From positions 50,762 to 114,761 of the forward strand of contig CAZVHP010000009.1 of NCBI GenBank assembly GCA_964627305.1: a DNA stretch of 64,000 bases, given 5' to 3'. How positions within the stretch are numbered: the stretch's first letter is position 1; each line of letters opens with the position of its first letter. Made by a program: the position numbers and the translations under genes. Below the pieces are notes generated by a model. The model ran no database searches. It was given only the letters and a program-made list of their open reading frames with translations, and was not told the DNA's origin. Below, one piece after another: positions 7,852 through 17,434 of the stretch. This stretch comes from WJKG01 sp964627305 (lineage in GTDB: Bacteria > Zixibacteria > MSB-5A5 > GN15 > FEB-12).

Positions 7852-10275
7852 ATGTCGATACCAGTGAGTACCGTAACTGATAAAGAACAGGAAACACGAG
7901 TTGAGACACTGCCGGTGCTTCCGCTCAAGGGTACGATTGTGTATCCCTATCTGGTGGTGCCGTTGATGATACAGGATGCCGAGCAGACTAAGCTGGTCGA
8001 TGATGCCCTGATGCGCGGCTCGCGGATCGGGCTGTTTTTGCAGAAGGACCCATCAGTTGAGAAGCCGGGATTCGATGACCTTCACGATGTTGGTTGTTCG
8101 GGCAACATCCTGAAAATGCTGCGATTTCCTGATGGTACCGTTCGTTTCCTCATTCAGGGACTGACCCGTATACGAATGATGCGCCAGGTGTCTGACAGCC
8201 CGTTCCTCCAGGCCGAGGTTCGGGAGGTGCCGGAGATCGAGGGGGACACCGTCAAGCTGGAGGCCCTGCGGCGCAATTTCATGGAGCGCATCAAGAAGCT
8301 GGTGGAGCTGGCGCCGTACTTGACAGAGGAGTTCCATGTTTCAGCGATGAACCAGGATACCTCATCCAAGCTGACCGATTTCGTGGCTTCCAATCTCAAT
8401 ATAGAGATAAGTGAGAAGCAGCGGCTGCTTGAGGAGCTGAACGTCTTCCGCCGGATGAACCACCTGTATCAGGCGCTTAACAAGGAGATCGAGGTACTGG
8501 AGCTGTCGCAGAAGATTCAGGCGCAGGCGGCCAGCGAACTGGGCAAGTCGCAGCGCGATTACATCCTTCGCGAGCAACTCAAGGCTATCAAACGCGAGTT
8601 GGGCGATACTGACGAGTCCTCGGAGCTTGAGGAGTTTGAGCGGCGCATTGTCGAGGCACAGATGCCTGAGCAGCACGAAAAGGCGGCGCGCAAGGAACTG
8701 GACAGGATTTCGCACATGTCGCCCTCCTCGGCCGAGTATACTGTCGCACGCACGTATCTCGATTGGCTGGTATCGCTGCCATGGTCAAGATCGACCGAGG
8801 ACATTCTGGATATCCGTCGGGCCAAACGTGTGCTGGATGAGGACCACTATGACCTCGAGGAGGTCAAGGATCGCATTTTGGAGTACCTGTCGGTGCGCAA
8901 GCTCAAAGAAGACATCAAGGGGCCGATCATCTGTTTCGTCGGTCCTCCGGGTGTGGGGAAGACCTCGCTGGGACGCTCCATAGCGCGCGCGATTGGTCGC
9001 AAGTTCTATCGAGTGTCGCTCGGCGGGATGCGCGATGAAGCCGAGATCCGCGGGCATCGCCGCACCTACATCGGTGCTATGCCCGGCCGCGTGATTCAGA
9101 GTATCCGGCGCTGCGACTCCAACAATCCGGTGATCATGCTCGACGAGGTCGACAAGCTTGGTTCCGATTTCCGTGGTGACCCGGCCTCGGCCCTGCTGGA
9201 GGTGCTTGATCCCGAACAGAACGATACGTTCAGTGATCATTACCTGGAACTGTCCTTTGATCTGTCACGGGTGATGTTCATTACCACTGCTAATCTGCTT
9301 GATCCTATCCCGCCGGTACTCCGCGACCGCATGGAGGTGATCCGGCTGCCCGGGTATACGGATATCGAGAAACTGCAGATTGCCAAGCGGCATCTGATCC
9401 CCAAGCAACTGGACAATCATGGTCTGACTGCGGACAGGCTGAAGTTCGAGGACAGTGCCGTCAAGGCGATCATCGACGGTTACACGCGCGAGGCGGGGTT
9501 GCGCAACCTTGAGCGGGAAATCGCTTCCGTGACCCGCAAGATCGCCCGTAAGGTGGCCTCCGGCTCCCGCAAGAAGACACATGTGCTGGTGGACAAGGAT
9601 ATCCCGAAGCTGCTTGGCCCGGTCAAGTTCGTGCGCGAGGCGCTGTCCCGAAGCGGGAAGATCGGGGTGGTGCCGGGCCTGGCGTATACCGCCGTCGGCG
9701 GGGAGTTGCTGTTCGTTGAGGCGACGGCAATGCCCGGCAAGGACAAGAAGCTGACCCTTACCGGGCACCTTGGTGATGTTATGAAAGAATCGGCCTTTGC
9801 GGCCCTGTCCTATCTTCGCAGCAACACCGAGGACTTGCAGATAGAGCGGGATTTCCTGGAGGCCCGGGAGATCCACATTCATGTGCCGTCAGGGGCTACC
9901 CCCAAGGACGGTCCTTCGGCGGGGATTACCATGGCGGTCGCGCTGGCATCACTGATGACCGGCCGACGGGTCAAGCCGTGCCTGGCTATGACTGGCGAAA
10001 TCACGCTCCGCGGAGAGATTCTGCCGATCGGCGGGCTGAAAGAGAAGCTCCTGGCGGCCTATCGAGCGGGGGTGGAAACAGTCATCCTGCCTGAGCAGAA
10101 TCGCAAGGATACTCAGGATCTGCCGCCGGAGATCAAGAAGGCCGTCAAGCTGAAGTTCTTCTCAGAAATGATGCTGGCGATCAGGTTCGCGCTGGAGAAG
10201 CCGGGAGAAGGCACGAAGGCGAAAAAGCGCATTTCGCGGAAGCGCAAGGTGAGTCGCACCAAAGCGGGTGAGTGA
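7852..10275 (+). CDS. lon: Lon ATP-dependent serine protease
   Basis: About 807 residues from ATG 7852. LonA-type hexameric AAA+ protease for misfolded and regulatory proteins in the cytosol. Order of domains: N-terminal substrate domain (VLPLKGTIVYPY...), a helical region, the AAA+ module with Walker A GPPGVGKTSLG (about residue 364), Walker B VIMLDEVDKLG, then the protease domain with catalytic Ser689 in PKDGPSAG and Lys732 in GGLKEK. A basic tail (KKRISRKRK) ends the protein. The frame is open from ATG 7795, but the Lon domain begins only after residue 30 there; a GTG at 7864 with AAAGGA 12 nt upstream is another candidate. Its TGA overlaps the ATG of nnr by one base. Confidence 0.95.
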   Translation: MSIPVSTVTDKEQETRVETLPVLPLKGTIVYPYLVVPLMIQDAEQTKLVDDALMRGSRIGLFLQKDPSVEKPGFDDLHDVGCSGNILKMLRFPDGTVRFLIQGLTRIRMMRQVSDSPFLQAEVREVPEIEGDTVKLEALRRNFMERIKKLVELAPYLTEEFHVSAMNQDTSSKLTDFVASNLNIEISEKQRLLEELNVFRRMNHLYQALNKEIEVLELSQKIQAQAASELGKSQRDYILREQLKAIKRELGDTDESSELEEFERRIVEAQMPEQHEKAARKELDRISHMSPSSAEYTVARTYLDWLVSLPWSRSTEDILDIRRAKRVLDEDHYDLEEVKDRILEYLSVRKLKEDIKGPIICFVGPPGVGKTSLGRSIARAIGRKFYRVSLGGMRDEAEIRGHRRTYIGAMPGRVIQSIRRCDSNNPVIMLDEVDKLGSDFRGDPASALLEVLDPEQNDTFSDHYLELSFDLSRVMFITTANLLDPIPPVLRDRMEVIRLPGYTDIEKLQIAKRHLIPKQLDNHGLTADRLKFEDSAVKAIIDGYTREAGLRNLEREIASVTRKIARKVASGSRKKTHVLVDKDIPKLLGPVKFVREALSRSGKIGVVPGLAYTAVGGELLFVEATAMPGKDKKLTLTGHLGDVMKESAFAALSYLRSNTEDLQIERDFLEAREIHIHVPSGATPKDGPSAGITMAVALASLMTGRRVKPCLAMTGEITLRGEILPIGGLKEKLLAAYRAGVETVILPEQNRKDTQDLPPEIKKAVKLKFFSEMMLAIRFALEKPGEGTKAKKRISRKRKVSRTKAGE

Positions 10276-11819
10276 TGAAACTGGTGACGGCCGCCCGGAT
10301 GCAGCAGATCGATCGCGAGACGATCGAAACGGTGGGTATTCCCGGTCCCACGCTCATGGAGAACGCGGGCAGGGGTATCGCCGAGTGTATTGTTGAGGAC
10401 CTGCTCAGTCTCAGCCCCGGGGCGAAAGTCACAGTCATTTGCGGCAGGGGCAATAACGGGGGAGATGGTTACGTTGTGGCGCGCTGCCTGCACGAGGATG
10501 GTATCCCGGTCGAGATCTTCTACCAGGGTCCGTATGAGAAGTTCTCCGATGACGCCCGATTGAATTTCGACCGCGCCCGGAAGCTTTCGATCCCCATGAC
10601 AGAGGTCACCGATCATTCCGTGCTGCCTGATACACTGGACTCCGAAATCATCGTCGATGCCATCTTCGGCACCGGTTTCTCCGGCAGCCCGCGCGGGATA
10701 ACGGCCGAGATGATTGAGTACATCAACACGCAACCACAGGAAGTGATCGCGGTTGATCTGCCGAGCGGCCTGAATGCTGACAATGGTCAGGCTGAAGGCT
10801 CAGTGGTCGAAGCCGATTACACCTACACGCTGGCCTTGCCGAAGTTCGGGCTGTTTGTCTCACCCGGGCGAGAGTTGGCGGGAGTCATTTCGGTGGTGCC
10901 GATCGGCATACCCGACAGCGTGATTGAAGGATTCAACCTTGCCGAAGAGCTTATGACTGAGGAAATGGTGGTCGATCGCATGCCGGTGCGTGCGCCCGAC
11001 GGCCACAAGGGGACGTTCGGCAAGGTGTTGGTGCTTGCCGGTTCGCTCGGACTGACCGGTGCGGTGGTATTGGCTGCGCAGAGCGCACTGCGTACCGGCA
11101 GCGGCCTGGTCAAGCTGGCTTCGCCGCGCTCGGTGATCCCCATTCTGGCCTCGTGCGTGGTGGAAGCGACCAGCCATCCCCTGCCCGAGGTCGCCAAAAA
11201 GGGCGTGCTGGCGCTTCGGGCGCTGGGTGAGGTGCGAGCCCTCACGAGAGAGCACAATGCCGTCATCGTCGGGCCGGGAATCGGACGCCACCACGAGACC
11301 TGGGAGCTGGTGCGCAGGTTCTTGACCACGCTGGAGAAGCCGGTGATTGTCGATGCCGACGGCTTAAACGCGCTGGAGGGACATACCGCGATACTCAAAC
11401 AGATTCCGGCCGAGGTGGTGCTCACGCCGCATCCAGGCGAGTTTGCGCGGTTGTCCGGCGGGAGCGTCTCCAATGATATCCATGAGCGTATTGACTCGGC
11501 GCGGCAGTTCGCTCGTGAACACGATGTTGTTCTGGTCCTCAAGGGCAGTCCGACCGTGATCGCGGATCCCGAGGGAATAGTGTATGTCAATCAAACCGGC
11601 AACCACGGTATGGCGACAGGCGGCACCGGCGATGTGCTTTCGGGGATGATCGGCTCGCTTCTGGGGCAGGGGCTTGACGCAGTCGATGCCGCGATATGTG
11701 GGGTCTATATGCACGGCATGGCGGGTGATTTGGCCGCGGATGATCTCACGCCGCGGGCCATGATCGCCGGGGATCTGATCGCGTATCTGGGGGATGTGTT
11801 TGAGGAGCTCGGGGTTTAG
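10275..11819 (+). CDS. nnr: Bifunctional NAD(P)H-hydrate epimerase / ADP-dependent dehydratase
   Basis: 514 residues joining YjeF_N and YjeF_C. The front half epimerises damaged NAD(P)HX (PTLMENAGRGIAE, CGRGNNGGDGYVVARCL, VDAIFGTGFSGSPRG, VDLPSGLNADNG); the back half is the ribokinase-like dehydratase that restores NAD(P)H using ADP (GHKGTFGKVLVLAGSLGLTGA, GPGIGR, VIVDADGLNAL, LTPHPGEFARL, NHGMATGGTGDVLSGMIG). ATG 10275 overlaps the lon TGA in the arrangement TGATG, so the two are probably translationally coupled. It converges on secA with about 100 bp between. The same two-domain arrangement is the usual one in bacteria such as E. coli. Confidence 0.95.
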   Translation: MKLVTAARMQQIDRETIETVGIPGPTLMENAGRGIAECIVEDLLSLSPGAKVTVICGRGNNGGDGYVVARCLHEDGIPVEIFYQGPYEKFSDDARLNFDRARKLSIPMTEVTDHSVLPDTLDSEIIVDAIFGTGFSGSPRGITAEMIEYINTQPQEVIAVDLPSGLNADNGQAEGSVVEADYTYTLALPKFGLFVSPGRELAGVISVVPIGIPDSVIEGFNLAEELMTEEMVVDRMPVRAPDGHKGTFGKVLVLAGSLGLTGAVVLAAQSALRTGSGLVKLASPRSVIPILASCVVEATSHPLPEVAKKGVLALRALGEVRALTREHNAVIVGPGIGRHHETWELVRRFLTTLEKPVIVDADGLNALEGHTAILKQIPAEVVLTPHPGEFARLSGGSVSNDIHERIDSARQFAREHDVVLVLKGSPTVIADPEGIVYVNQTGNHGMATGGTGDVLSGMIGSLLGQGLDAVDAAICGVYMHGMAGDLAADDLTPRAMIAGDLIAYLGDVFEELGV

Positions 11820-11916
11820 CTACCGTTAGGGCATTCGGTACATTGTTACGATTATCTGATGCCACAATCGCGTGTGCAGACACATCGCTGCAGATAGACG
11901 TGCCAAGGGGCACTTC

Positions 11917-14913
11917 TTACCCGCTCCGTCCGCAGCACTTCTTGTACTTCTTGCCTGAACCGCATGGGCAGGGGTCGTTGCGGCCGACTTTGGGCTGGTT
12001 GCGGCGAATAGTCTTGTCCTGCTTGCCCGCCTGAGAGGCTTGCTCCATCGGGTTGGCCTCTCGCCCCTGAATCTGTGGCTGAGAACCGGCGGCAACCGCA
12101 TGCGCCGCGGCGCCGTAACCCATATTGGCGCTGCCGGCGTGGCTGGTGGTCAGCTCCGAGGGTTGCCTCCGGCGCTCCTCGCGGCTCTTCTCCGGGATGT
12201 TGACCTGCAGCTTGTAGACGAGATTGACAATCTCGCGGTCGGCCTGCTGGACCATCCGCTCGAACATGGCGAAGGCCTCCCGCTTGTAGATATCGATCGG
12301 TTTGCCCATGGCGCCGTGGTAGGCACGCAGGCCGATACCCGCTCGCAGCTCGTCCATCTCCTGCAGGTGGTCGCGCCAGTGTCGGTCGATCGTGGACAGG
12401 ACGGCGTAGCGCTCCAACTGGCGCATGATCTCCTCGCCGTAGGCCTGCTCTTTCTTGTTGTAGATATCCATGATCACTCTGAGGATATTCTCTCGCAGCG
12501 ATTCACGGGTGATCCTGGGCAGATCCTCTTCCTTGAACTCCACGCGCAGCAGGAATATCTTGGTCAGGTCTTCGGACAGGCCTTTAAGGTTCCAGTACTC
12601 GGGGTTGTCCTCTTTCTGCGGGCAGTGCTCCTCGATGAGGCCGACCAGCACGTCCTCGATCAGCTCCACCACCTCATCCTTCATGGATTGGCGTTCGAGT
12701 GCAGCCAGGCGGCGCTCGTATATCCACTTGCGCTGGACGTTCATGACATCGTCGTACTCCAGCGTGTGCTTGCGGATAGAGAAGTTCTGGGCCTCGACTT
12801 TCTGCTGGGCACGCTCAATGGCCTTGGTGACCATACCGGCGGTGATGACCTCGCCTTCCTCGACGCCCAGCTTGTCCATGACGACACCCAGCCGCTGGCC
12901 GCCGAACAGGCGCATGAGGTCGTCCTCGAGCGACAGGAAGAACAGCGATGAACCCGGGTCACCCTGGCGTCCGGCTCGGCCACGGAGCTGCCGGTCGATC
13001 CGTCGCGATTCGTGGCGCTCAGTGCCGACAATGTGCAGGCCGCCCAGCTCTCGAACGCCCTCGCCCAGCCGGATATCGGTACCGCGACCGGCCATGTTGG
13101 TGGCGATGGTCACCGATCCGCGCTGGCCGGCCCGTGCCACTATTTCCGCCTCTCGTTGATGCTGCTTGGCGTTGAGGACGTTATGGGGGATCCCCGCCCG
13201 TTTGAGCATGCGCGAGAGCACCTCGGAAACATCGACCGTTACCGTTCCAACGAGTACCGGCTGGCCCTTCTGGTAACGTTCCGTGATCTCCTGAATAATG
13301 GCGTTGTACTTCTCCCGGCGGGTGCGGTAGATGCGGTCGTCCATGTCATCCCGGATCACGTGCACGTTGGTGGGGATCACCATGACATCAAGCTTGTAGA
13401 TATCGAAGAACTCCTGCGCCTCGGTCTCTGCCGTGCCGGTCATACCGGCGAGTTTGTCGTACATACGGAAGTAGTTCTGAAGCGTGATAGTGGCCAGGGT
13501 TTGTGACTCGGCCTCAATCTTCACCCCCTCCTTGGCTTCGATCGACTGGTGCAGACCATCGGAGTAGCGCCGTCCCGGGAGAATGCGACCGGTGAACTGA
13601 TCGACAATCATCACCTTGCCTTCCTCCACGACATATTCGACGTCCTTCTCATACAGTGAGTAGGCGCGCAGGAGCTGATTGATGGCGTGTACCTTCTCTG
13701 ATCGCTCGCCATGAAGGCGGTAGATTTCCTCGGTTTTCTTCTGGCGTTCCTCAGGGGAGATATTCTCGTCCCCTTCCAGCTCGGACAGCATGGTCGAAAT
13801 ATCCGGTATTTCGTAGAGCCGCTGTTCCTCTGGGCTAAGCTGCGCTGTGCCCAGTTCCGTCAGGGCAATGGAGTGCTCGCGTTCGTCGATGAAGTAGTAC
13901 AGACGGTCGTCGATTTCGTGCATCTTCTTATCGCGGAGAAAGGCTGACTCAACATCCTGTGTCAGCTTCTGAACCCCCGGTTCCTGCAGCACTTTCATCA
14001 GGCGGCGGTTCTTGGGAGCGCCGCGCTGAGCTGCCAGAAGGAGGATACCGGCCTCGAAGTCATTGCCGTTATCGTCCTCGAGCATCTTCTCGGCCTTGTT
14101 GACCATGTCGTTGACCAGCACAGTCTGCTTGCGCACGAGGTTCTCGACAGTCGGACGCATCTGGCGATAACGATCGTGCACCGAGGATTCGACCTGCCCG
14201 GAGATGATCAGCGGTGTCCGGGCTTCGTCGATCAGGATGGAGTCGACCTCATCGATAATGGCATAGTGGAAGTTGCGGTGAACGCGATCTTCAATCCGCT
14301 GAGCCATATTATCGCGCAGGTAGTCGAACCCGAATTCATTGGCGGTGCCGTAGGTGACATCACATTCGTACTGCTCACGGCGCTCAGCATTGGTCATCTG
14401 GTTCTGAATGACACCCACCGTCAGGCCGAGGAACTCGAAGATCTGCCCCATCCACTCGCGATCGCGGCGGGCCAGGTAATCGTTGACCGTGACTACATGC
14501 ACGCCCTTGCCGGTGAGGGCATTGAGGTAGACGGGCATGGTGGCGACCAGCGTTTTGCCTTCGCCGGTGGCCATCTCGGCGATCTTGCCTTCGTGCAGCG
14601 CGATACCGCCAATAAGCTGGACATCGAACGGAACCATATTCCATTCGGTTTCCTGTTCCACCACCTGCCAGCTCTTGCCGACGTGGCGGCGGCAGGCCTC
14701 CTTGACGACGGCGAAGGCCTCGGTCATGATGTCTTCGACCGTTTCGCCCTCGTTCAGGCGCTGTTTGAACTCATCGGTCTTGGCCTGCAGCTGCTCATCG
14801 CTGAGCTCGGCCAGTTTCTCAAAGTGCTCGTTGATCTCCTCAACCAGCGGCTGCACGCGTTTGACATCGCGGTCGTGCTTCGTCCCGAAAATCTTTGTAA
14901 TTACATTCCACAT
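11917..14913 (-). CDS. secA: Preprotein translocase ATPase SecA
   Basis: 998 residues. Motor of the Sec pathway, at the inner membrane with SecYEG. N-terminus MWNVITKIFGTKHDRDVKR, then Walker A MATGEGKTLVA, DEVDSILIDEARTPL as the Walker B/DEAD region, GMTGTAETEAQEF, NMAGRGTDI and GRAGRQGDPGSS in the second motor domain. The C-terminus keeps the zinc-binding SEC-C motif DPCPCGSGKKYKKCC. The frame is open 36 codons further upstream but that stretch is not SecA-like, so ATG 14913 is chosen. No Shine-Dalgarno is visible; TATAAT (complement of 14923-14928) lies only 9 nt before the ATG, so a leaderless or very short-leader mRNA is possible. Confidence 0.96.
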   Translation of the reverse strand: MWNVITKIFGTKHDRDVKRVQPLVEEINEHFEKLAELSDEQLQAKTDEFKQRLNEGETVEDIMTEAFAVVKEACRRHVGKSWQVVEQETEWNMVPFDVQLIGGIALHEGKIAEMATGEGKTLVATMPVYLNALTGKGVHVVTVNDYLARRDREWMGQIFEFLGLTVGVIQNQMTNAERREQYECDVTYGTANEFGFDYLRDNMAQRIEDRVHRNFHYAIIDEVDSILIDEARTPLIISGQVESSVHDRYRQMRPTVENLVRKQTVLVNDMVNKAEKMLEDDNGNDFEAGILLLAAQRGAPKNRRLMKVLQEPGVQKLTQDVESAFLRDKKMHEIDDRLYYFIDEREHSIALTELGTAQLSPEEQRLYEIPDISTMLSELEGDENISPEERQKKTEEIYRLHGERSEKVHAINQLLRAYSLYEKDVEYVVEEGKVMIVDQFTGRILPGRRYSDGLHQSIEAKEGVKIEAESQTLATITLQNYFRMYDKLAGMTGTAETEAQEFFDIYKLDVMVIPTNVHVIRDDMDDRIYRTRREKYNAIIQEITERYQKGQPVLVGTVTVDVSEVLSRMLKRAGIPHNVLNAKQHQREAEIVARAGQRGSVTIATNMAGRGTDIRLGEGVRELGGLHIVGTERHESRRIDRQLRGRAGRQGDPGSSLFFLSLEDDLMRLFGGQRLGVVMDKLGVEEGEVITAGMVTKAIERAQQKVEAQNFSIRKHTLEYDDVMNVQRKWIYERRLAALERQSMKDEVVELIEDVLVGLIEEHCPQKEDNPEYWNLKGLSEDLTKIFLLRVEFKEEDLPRITRESLRENILRVIMDIYNKKEQAYGEEIMRQLERYAVLSTIDRHWRDHLQEMDELRAGIGLRAYHGAMGKPIDIYKREAFAMFERMVQQADREIVNLVYKLQVNIPEKSREERRRQPSELTTSHAGSANMGYGAAAHAVAAGSQPQIQGREANPMEQASQAGKQDKTIRRNQPKVGRNDPCPCGSGKKYKKCCGRSG

Positions 14914-15076
14914 ATCATTGGCATTATACAGATGTTGACAGTCTGAGGATACAAAAACAGGCAGGGGATGGCAACTACAGGATTGGACGGGATTGGGCAC
15001 CGGCAGCCACAAGAAGGGCACGGCACAGCGCCGTCGGTGGTGACGATGTCAGGATGAAACGGCAGTTGTGTGGGAC

Positions 15077-15337
15077 TCAGAGACAGGCGACCAGCTTGAC
15101 GATACCGCCGATGATCGCTATCACCAGGATGATCGGGAGCAGTAACAGACCGATTGCGGTCACGATACCAATCAGGCCACCCAAGCCACCGACAATGATA
15201 CCCAGAACGGCGCCGATGATGCCGACTACGAGGCCGAAAAGGCCGGCGACAATACCGAGCACAGCACCAACGACATTACCGCCGAGCAGGAACAGCAGCC
15301 CACAGATAATAAGTGTGAAGCCAAGCAGTTTACCCAT
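15077..15337 (-). CDS. Small glycine-rich membrane protein
   Basis: 86 residues, almost wholly hydrophobic, with regularly spaced glycines (GGNVVGAVLGIVAGLFGLVV, then IIVGGLGGLIGIV). It probably forms two or three transmembrane helices packed through small residues. It has no charged loops beyond the first Lys and last Lys. No family is recognised; such sequences appear widely as small integral membrane proteins of unknown role. It lies upstream of secA on the same strand, 164 bp away, and is divergent from rsgA. A weak GCGAG precedes the ATG. Low sequence complexity means a spurious ORF cannot be excluded, but the strict hydrophobic pattern over the whole frame favours a real gene. Confidence 0.55.
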   Translation of the reverse strand: MGKLLGFTLIICGLLFLLGGNVVGAVLGIVAGLFGLVVGIIGAVLGIIVGGLGGLIGIVTAIGLLLLPIILVIAIIGGIVKLVACL

Positions 15338-15448
15338 CTGATACTCGCTTGCAGAGCAATGTATTCACGTACAACTATCGAGCTTTCAACTTGTTCTACG
15401 GAGGATGATTCGGCGAGTTTCGCTGATTGCACAGAATCTGCTTTCCAC

Positions 15449-15477
15449 TTGCAGGGAGTACCAGTGTGGCCTACCTT
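15449..15477 (+). promoter_or_regulatory. Candidate sigma70 promoter for rsgA (first copy)
   Basis: TTGCAG (15449-15454), 17-nt spacer, TACCTT (15472-15477). Transcription would begin near 15484, just before ATG 15497, which argues against the longer open frame that begins at 15359. Confidence 0.4.
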
Positions 15478-15496
15478 GGGATTGCTGAAGAGACCT

Positions 15497-16411
15497 ATGA
15501 AAAGCGAGGAACAAGGCATAGTAGTGGCCACGCGCGGTCGGTTGTTTGAGGTCCGGCGGCCTGACAAGTCGCATATCCTTTGTGAGGTACGGCAGAAGGT
15601 CAAAAGTGATTCGCGCAACCGGACTCCGGTAGCAGTCGGTGATGACGTATTCATCACCATCGGCGACTCGGATCAAGGCGCCATCGAGCGGGTGCTGCCA
15701 AGGCGAACCAGCTTCGTGCGTCCGTCAGTTCGCAGTGAGGGCATGCAGCAGGTAATCGCTGCCAACCTCGATCGCCTTGCGGCCGTCGCCTCGATCGGCA
15801 CACCGCCACTGAAGACCGGATTGGTCGACCGCTTTCTGGTGGCGGCACAAGCCGGCGACCTGGAACCACTGATCGTCATCAACAAGGCTGACCTGGAACC
15901 GCCCGAGGATCTGGAGGACGTAGTGATGGCCTACCGGCGGATTGGCTATCAGGTCTGCCTGGTATCGGCCTTGACAGGCGAGGGGATAGCGTCGCTGCAG
16001 GAGGCCTTAAAGGACCATCGCACCCTTCTTGTCGGTCATAGCGGGGTGGGGAAGTCAAGCCTGCTCAACCGTCTCGATCCGTCGCTTGACCTGAAGACTC
16101 GGGAGGTCTCCCACCATTCGAATCGCGGAAAGCACACGACCACAGCCATTGAGATGTTCGAACTTCCTTTCGGCGGGTTTGTTGTAGATTCGCCGGGCCT
16201 TAAAGTCATGGGCCTGTGGGAGATGACCGTGGAGGACTTGCCGTACTACTTCCCGGAGTTTGGATCCTTCGCCGGGAGATGCCGGTTTCAGCCCTGCACA
16301 CATACCCATGAACCGGACTGCGCAGTGAAGGCGGCGGTTGAGGACGGCCGAATCTGGCGTTTCCGATGGGAGAACTATGTGTCAATATCAGAGTCGCTTA
16401 CCGAGGAATGA
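15497..16411 (+). CDS. rsgA: Ribosome small-subunit maturation GTPase RsgA (first paralogue)
   Basis: 304 residues from ATG 15497. A circularly permuted GTPase (order G4-G1-G3) that assists late 30S assembly. N-terminal OB-fold; then VINKADLE (G4), LLVGHSGVGKSSLLNRL (P-loop), HTTTA switch and VVDSPGLK (G3); C-terminal zinc module CRFQPCTHTHEPDC. The frame is open back to 15359 but the extra 46 residues do not resemble RsgA, and GAAGAG precedes the chosen ATG. A second RsgA lies at 28118. Followed by an MCE protein 48 bp downstream in the same direction. Confidence 0.92.
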   Translation: MKSEEQGIVVATRGRLFEVRRPDKSHILCEVRQKVKSDSRNRTPVAVGDDVFITIGDSDQGAIERVLPRRTSFVRPSVRSEGMQQVIAANLDRLAAVASIGTPPLKTGLVDRFLVAAQAGDLEPLIVINKADLEPPEDLEDVVMAYRRIGYQVCLVSALTGEGIASLQEALKDHRTLLVGHSGVGKSSLLNRLDPSLDLKTREVSHHSNRGKHTTTAIEMFELPFGGFVVDSPGLKVMGLWEMTVEDLPYYFPEFGSFAGRCRFQPCTHTHEPDCAVKAAVEDGRIWRFRWENYVSISESLTEE

Positions 16412-16459
16412 CCCCGGCGGAGTAAGGGAATTGCGCCGCTGGCCCGATAAAGGAACTAT

Positions 16460-17362
16460 ATGGCAGTCAAGAACATAGAATTCAGAGTTGGTCTGTTCAT
16501 ACTGATTGGTGCCGCGATGGTCGTGGTTTCGCTGTACTGGCTTGAGGGTATGCGGCTGGAGCAGAACACGCGCACCCTTCAGGTGAGGTTCAATGATGTC
16601 GGTACTCTTGCGGTTGGAGACAAGGTGACCGTCTCGGGAGTTCACAAGGGTAAGGTCGACGATCTGGAGTTGACTTCCGATGGTGTCTTGGTCAGTCTGC
16701 GCATTGAACGCGAGATCGCACTGAAGAAGGATGCCGAGGTAGTCATCAAGAACCAGGGAGTCATGGGGGAGCGGTTTGTAGCCATCTCGCCAGGGAGCGA
16801 CACGGCACATCTGGACACGTCGGAACCTGTTGAAGGTAAGTACGATGCCGGCTTGCCGGAAGTGATGGGGTTACTCGGTGAGATGACAGTGGAACTGCGA
16901 CAACTGGTGACCTCCCTTAATACGACCGTAGGCTCCGAGGGGTCTTTGAACAGAATCGGGACAATCCTTGAGAATCTGGAGGACGTGTCAACCACCATGG
17001 CCGGGTATCTGTCGCGCAATGAGGTCAAGCTCGACAGCGCCGCGCAGCACTTCTTCGAGGCGTCGCGAGAGCTGAATTCTCTGGTGAGTCGCAGCACGCC
17101 GCACATTGACTCATCGCTGCGGCGGGTCGATCGCACGACCGTTGCCATCGAAGCACTGGCCAATCGGCTCGATACTGTTTCGGTGACGGCGCGCGCATTT
17201 GCTCGGGCGCTCGAGGAGAATGACGGATCGCTGCAGCTTCTGGTGGAGGACCGACGTTTGTACGATGATCTGCGGCGGGCCGCGGACAATATCGATGATC
17301 TGGTTAACGATATCAGGGCGAATCCCCGGAAGTACATTAACTTGACTATCAAGCTGTTCTGA
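16460..17362 (+). CDS. MCE/MlaD-domain protein (lipid-transport substrate-binding component)
   Basis: 300 residues. One N-terminal transmembrane anchor (VGLFILIGAAMVVVSLYWL) followed by one MCE domain (about 37-115: LQVRFNDVGTLAVGDKVTVSG, LKKDAEVVIKNQGVMGERFVAI), then a long helical region rich in charged and small residues. MlaD-like proteins form periplasmic hexameric rings that carry phospholipids between inner and outer membranes with an MlaE permease and MlaF ATPase. Neither partner is in this window, so here it is an orphan in context. The sirtuin start lies 72 bp downstream; rsgA lies upstream. Confidence 0.88.
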   Translation: MAVKNIEFRVGLFILIGAAMVVVSLYWLEGMRLEQNTRTLQVRFNDVGTLAVGDKVTVSGVHKGKVDDLELTSDGVLVSLRIEREIALKKDAEVVIKNQGVMGERFVAISPGSDTAHLDTSEPVEGKYDAGLPEVMGLLGEMTVELRQLVTSLNTTVGSEGSLNRIGTILENLEDVSTTMAGYLSRNEVKLDSAAQHFFEASRELNSLVSRSTPHIDSSLRRVDRTTVAIEALANRLDTVSVTARAFARALEENDGSLQLLVEDRRLYDDLRRAADNIDDLVNDIRANPRKYINLTIKLF

Positions 17363-17399
17363 GCCCGGCCCTTGCTCGGCCTTCGGTGTCGATTTTGGA

Positions 17400-17428
17400 T
17401 TGTTTTGTCTGCGCCTGGGGCGTATTCT
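17400..17428 (+). promoter_or_regulatory. Candidate promoter of the sirtuin gene, leaderless spacing
   Basis: TTGTTT (17400-17405), 17-nt spacer, TATTCT (17423-17428). Only 6 nt separate the -10 box from ATG 17435, and no Shine-Dalgarno is present, so the mRNA may start at the start codon. Confidence 0.4.
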
Positions 17429-17434
17429 TACGGC

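Noticed and set aside
11898..11920. Short hairpin GTGCC-AAGG-GGCAC with TTCTT after nnr
   Set aside because: Stem of only 5 bp that overlaps the secA stop region; too weak to call a terminator.
12040..12951. Plus-strand open frame of 303 codons inside secA, and similar frames at 14176-14946
   Set aside because: Antisense to conserved SecA motifs; composition is that of complementary codons.
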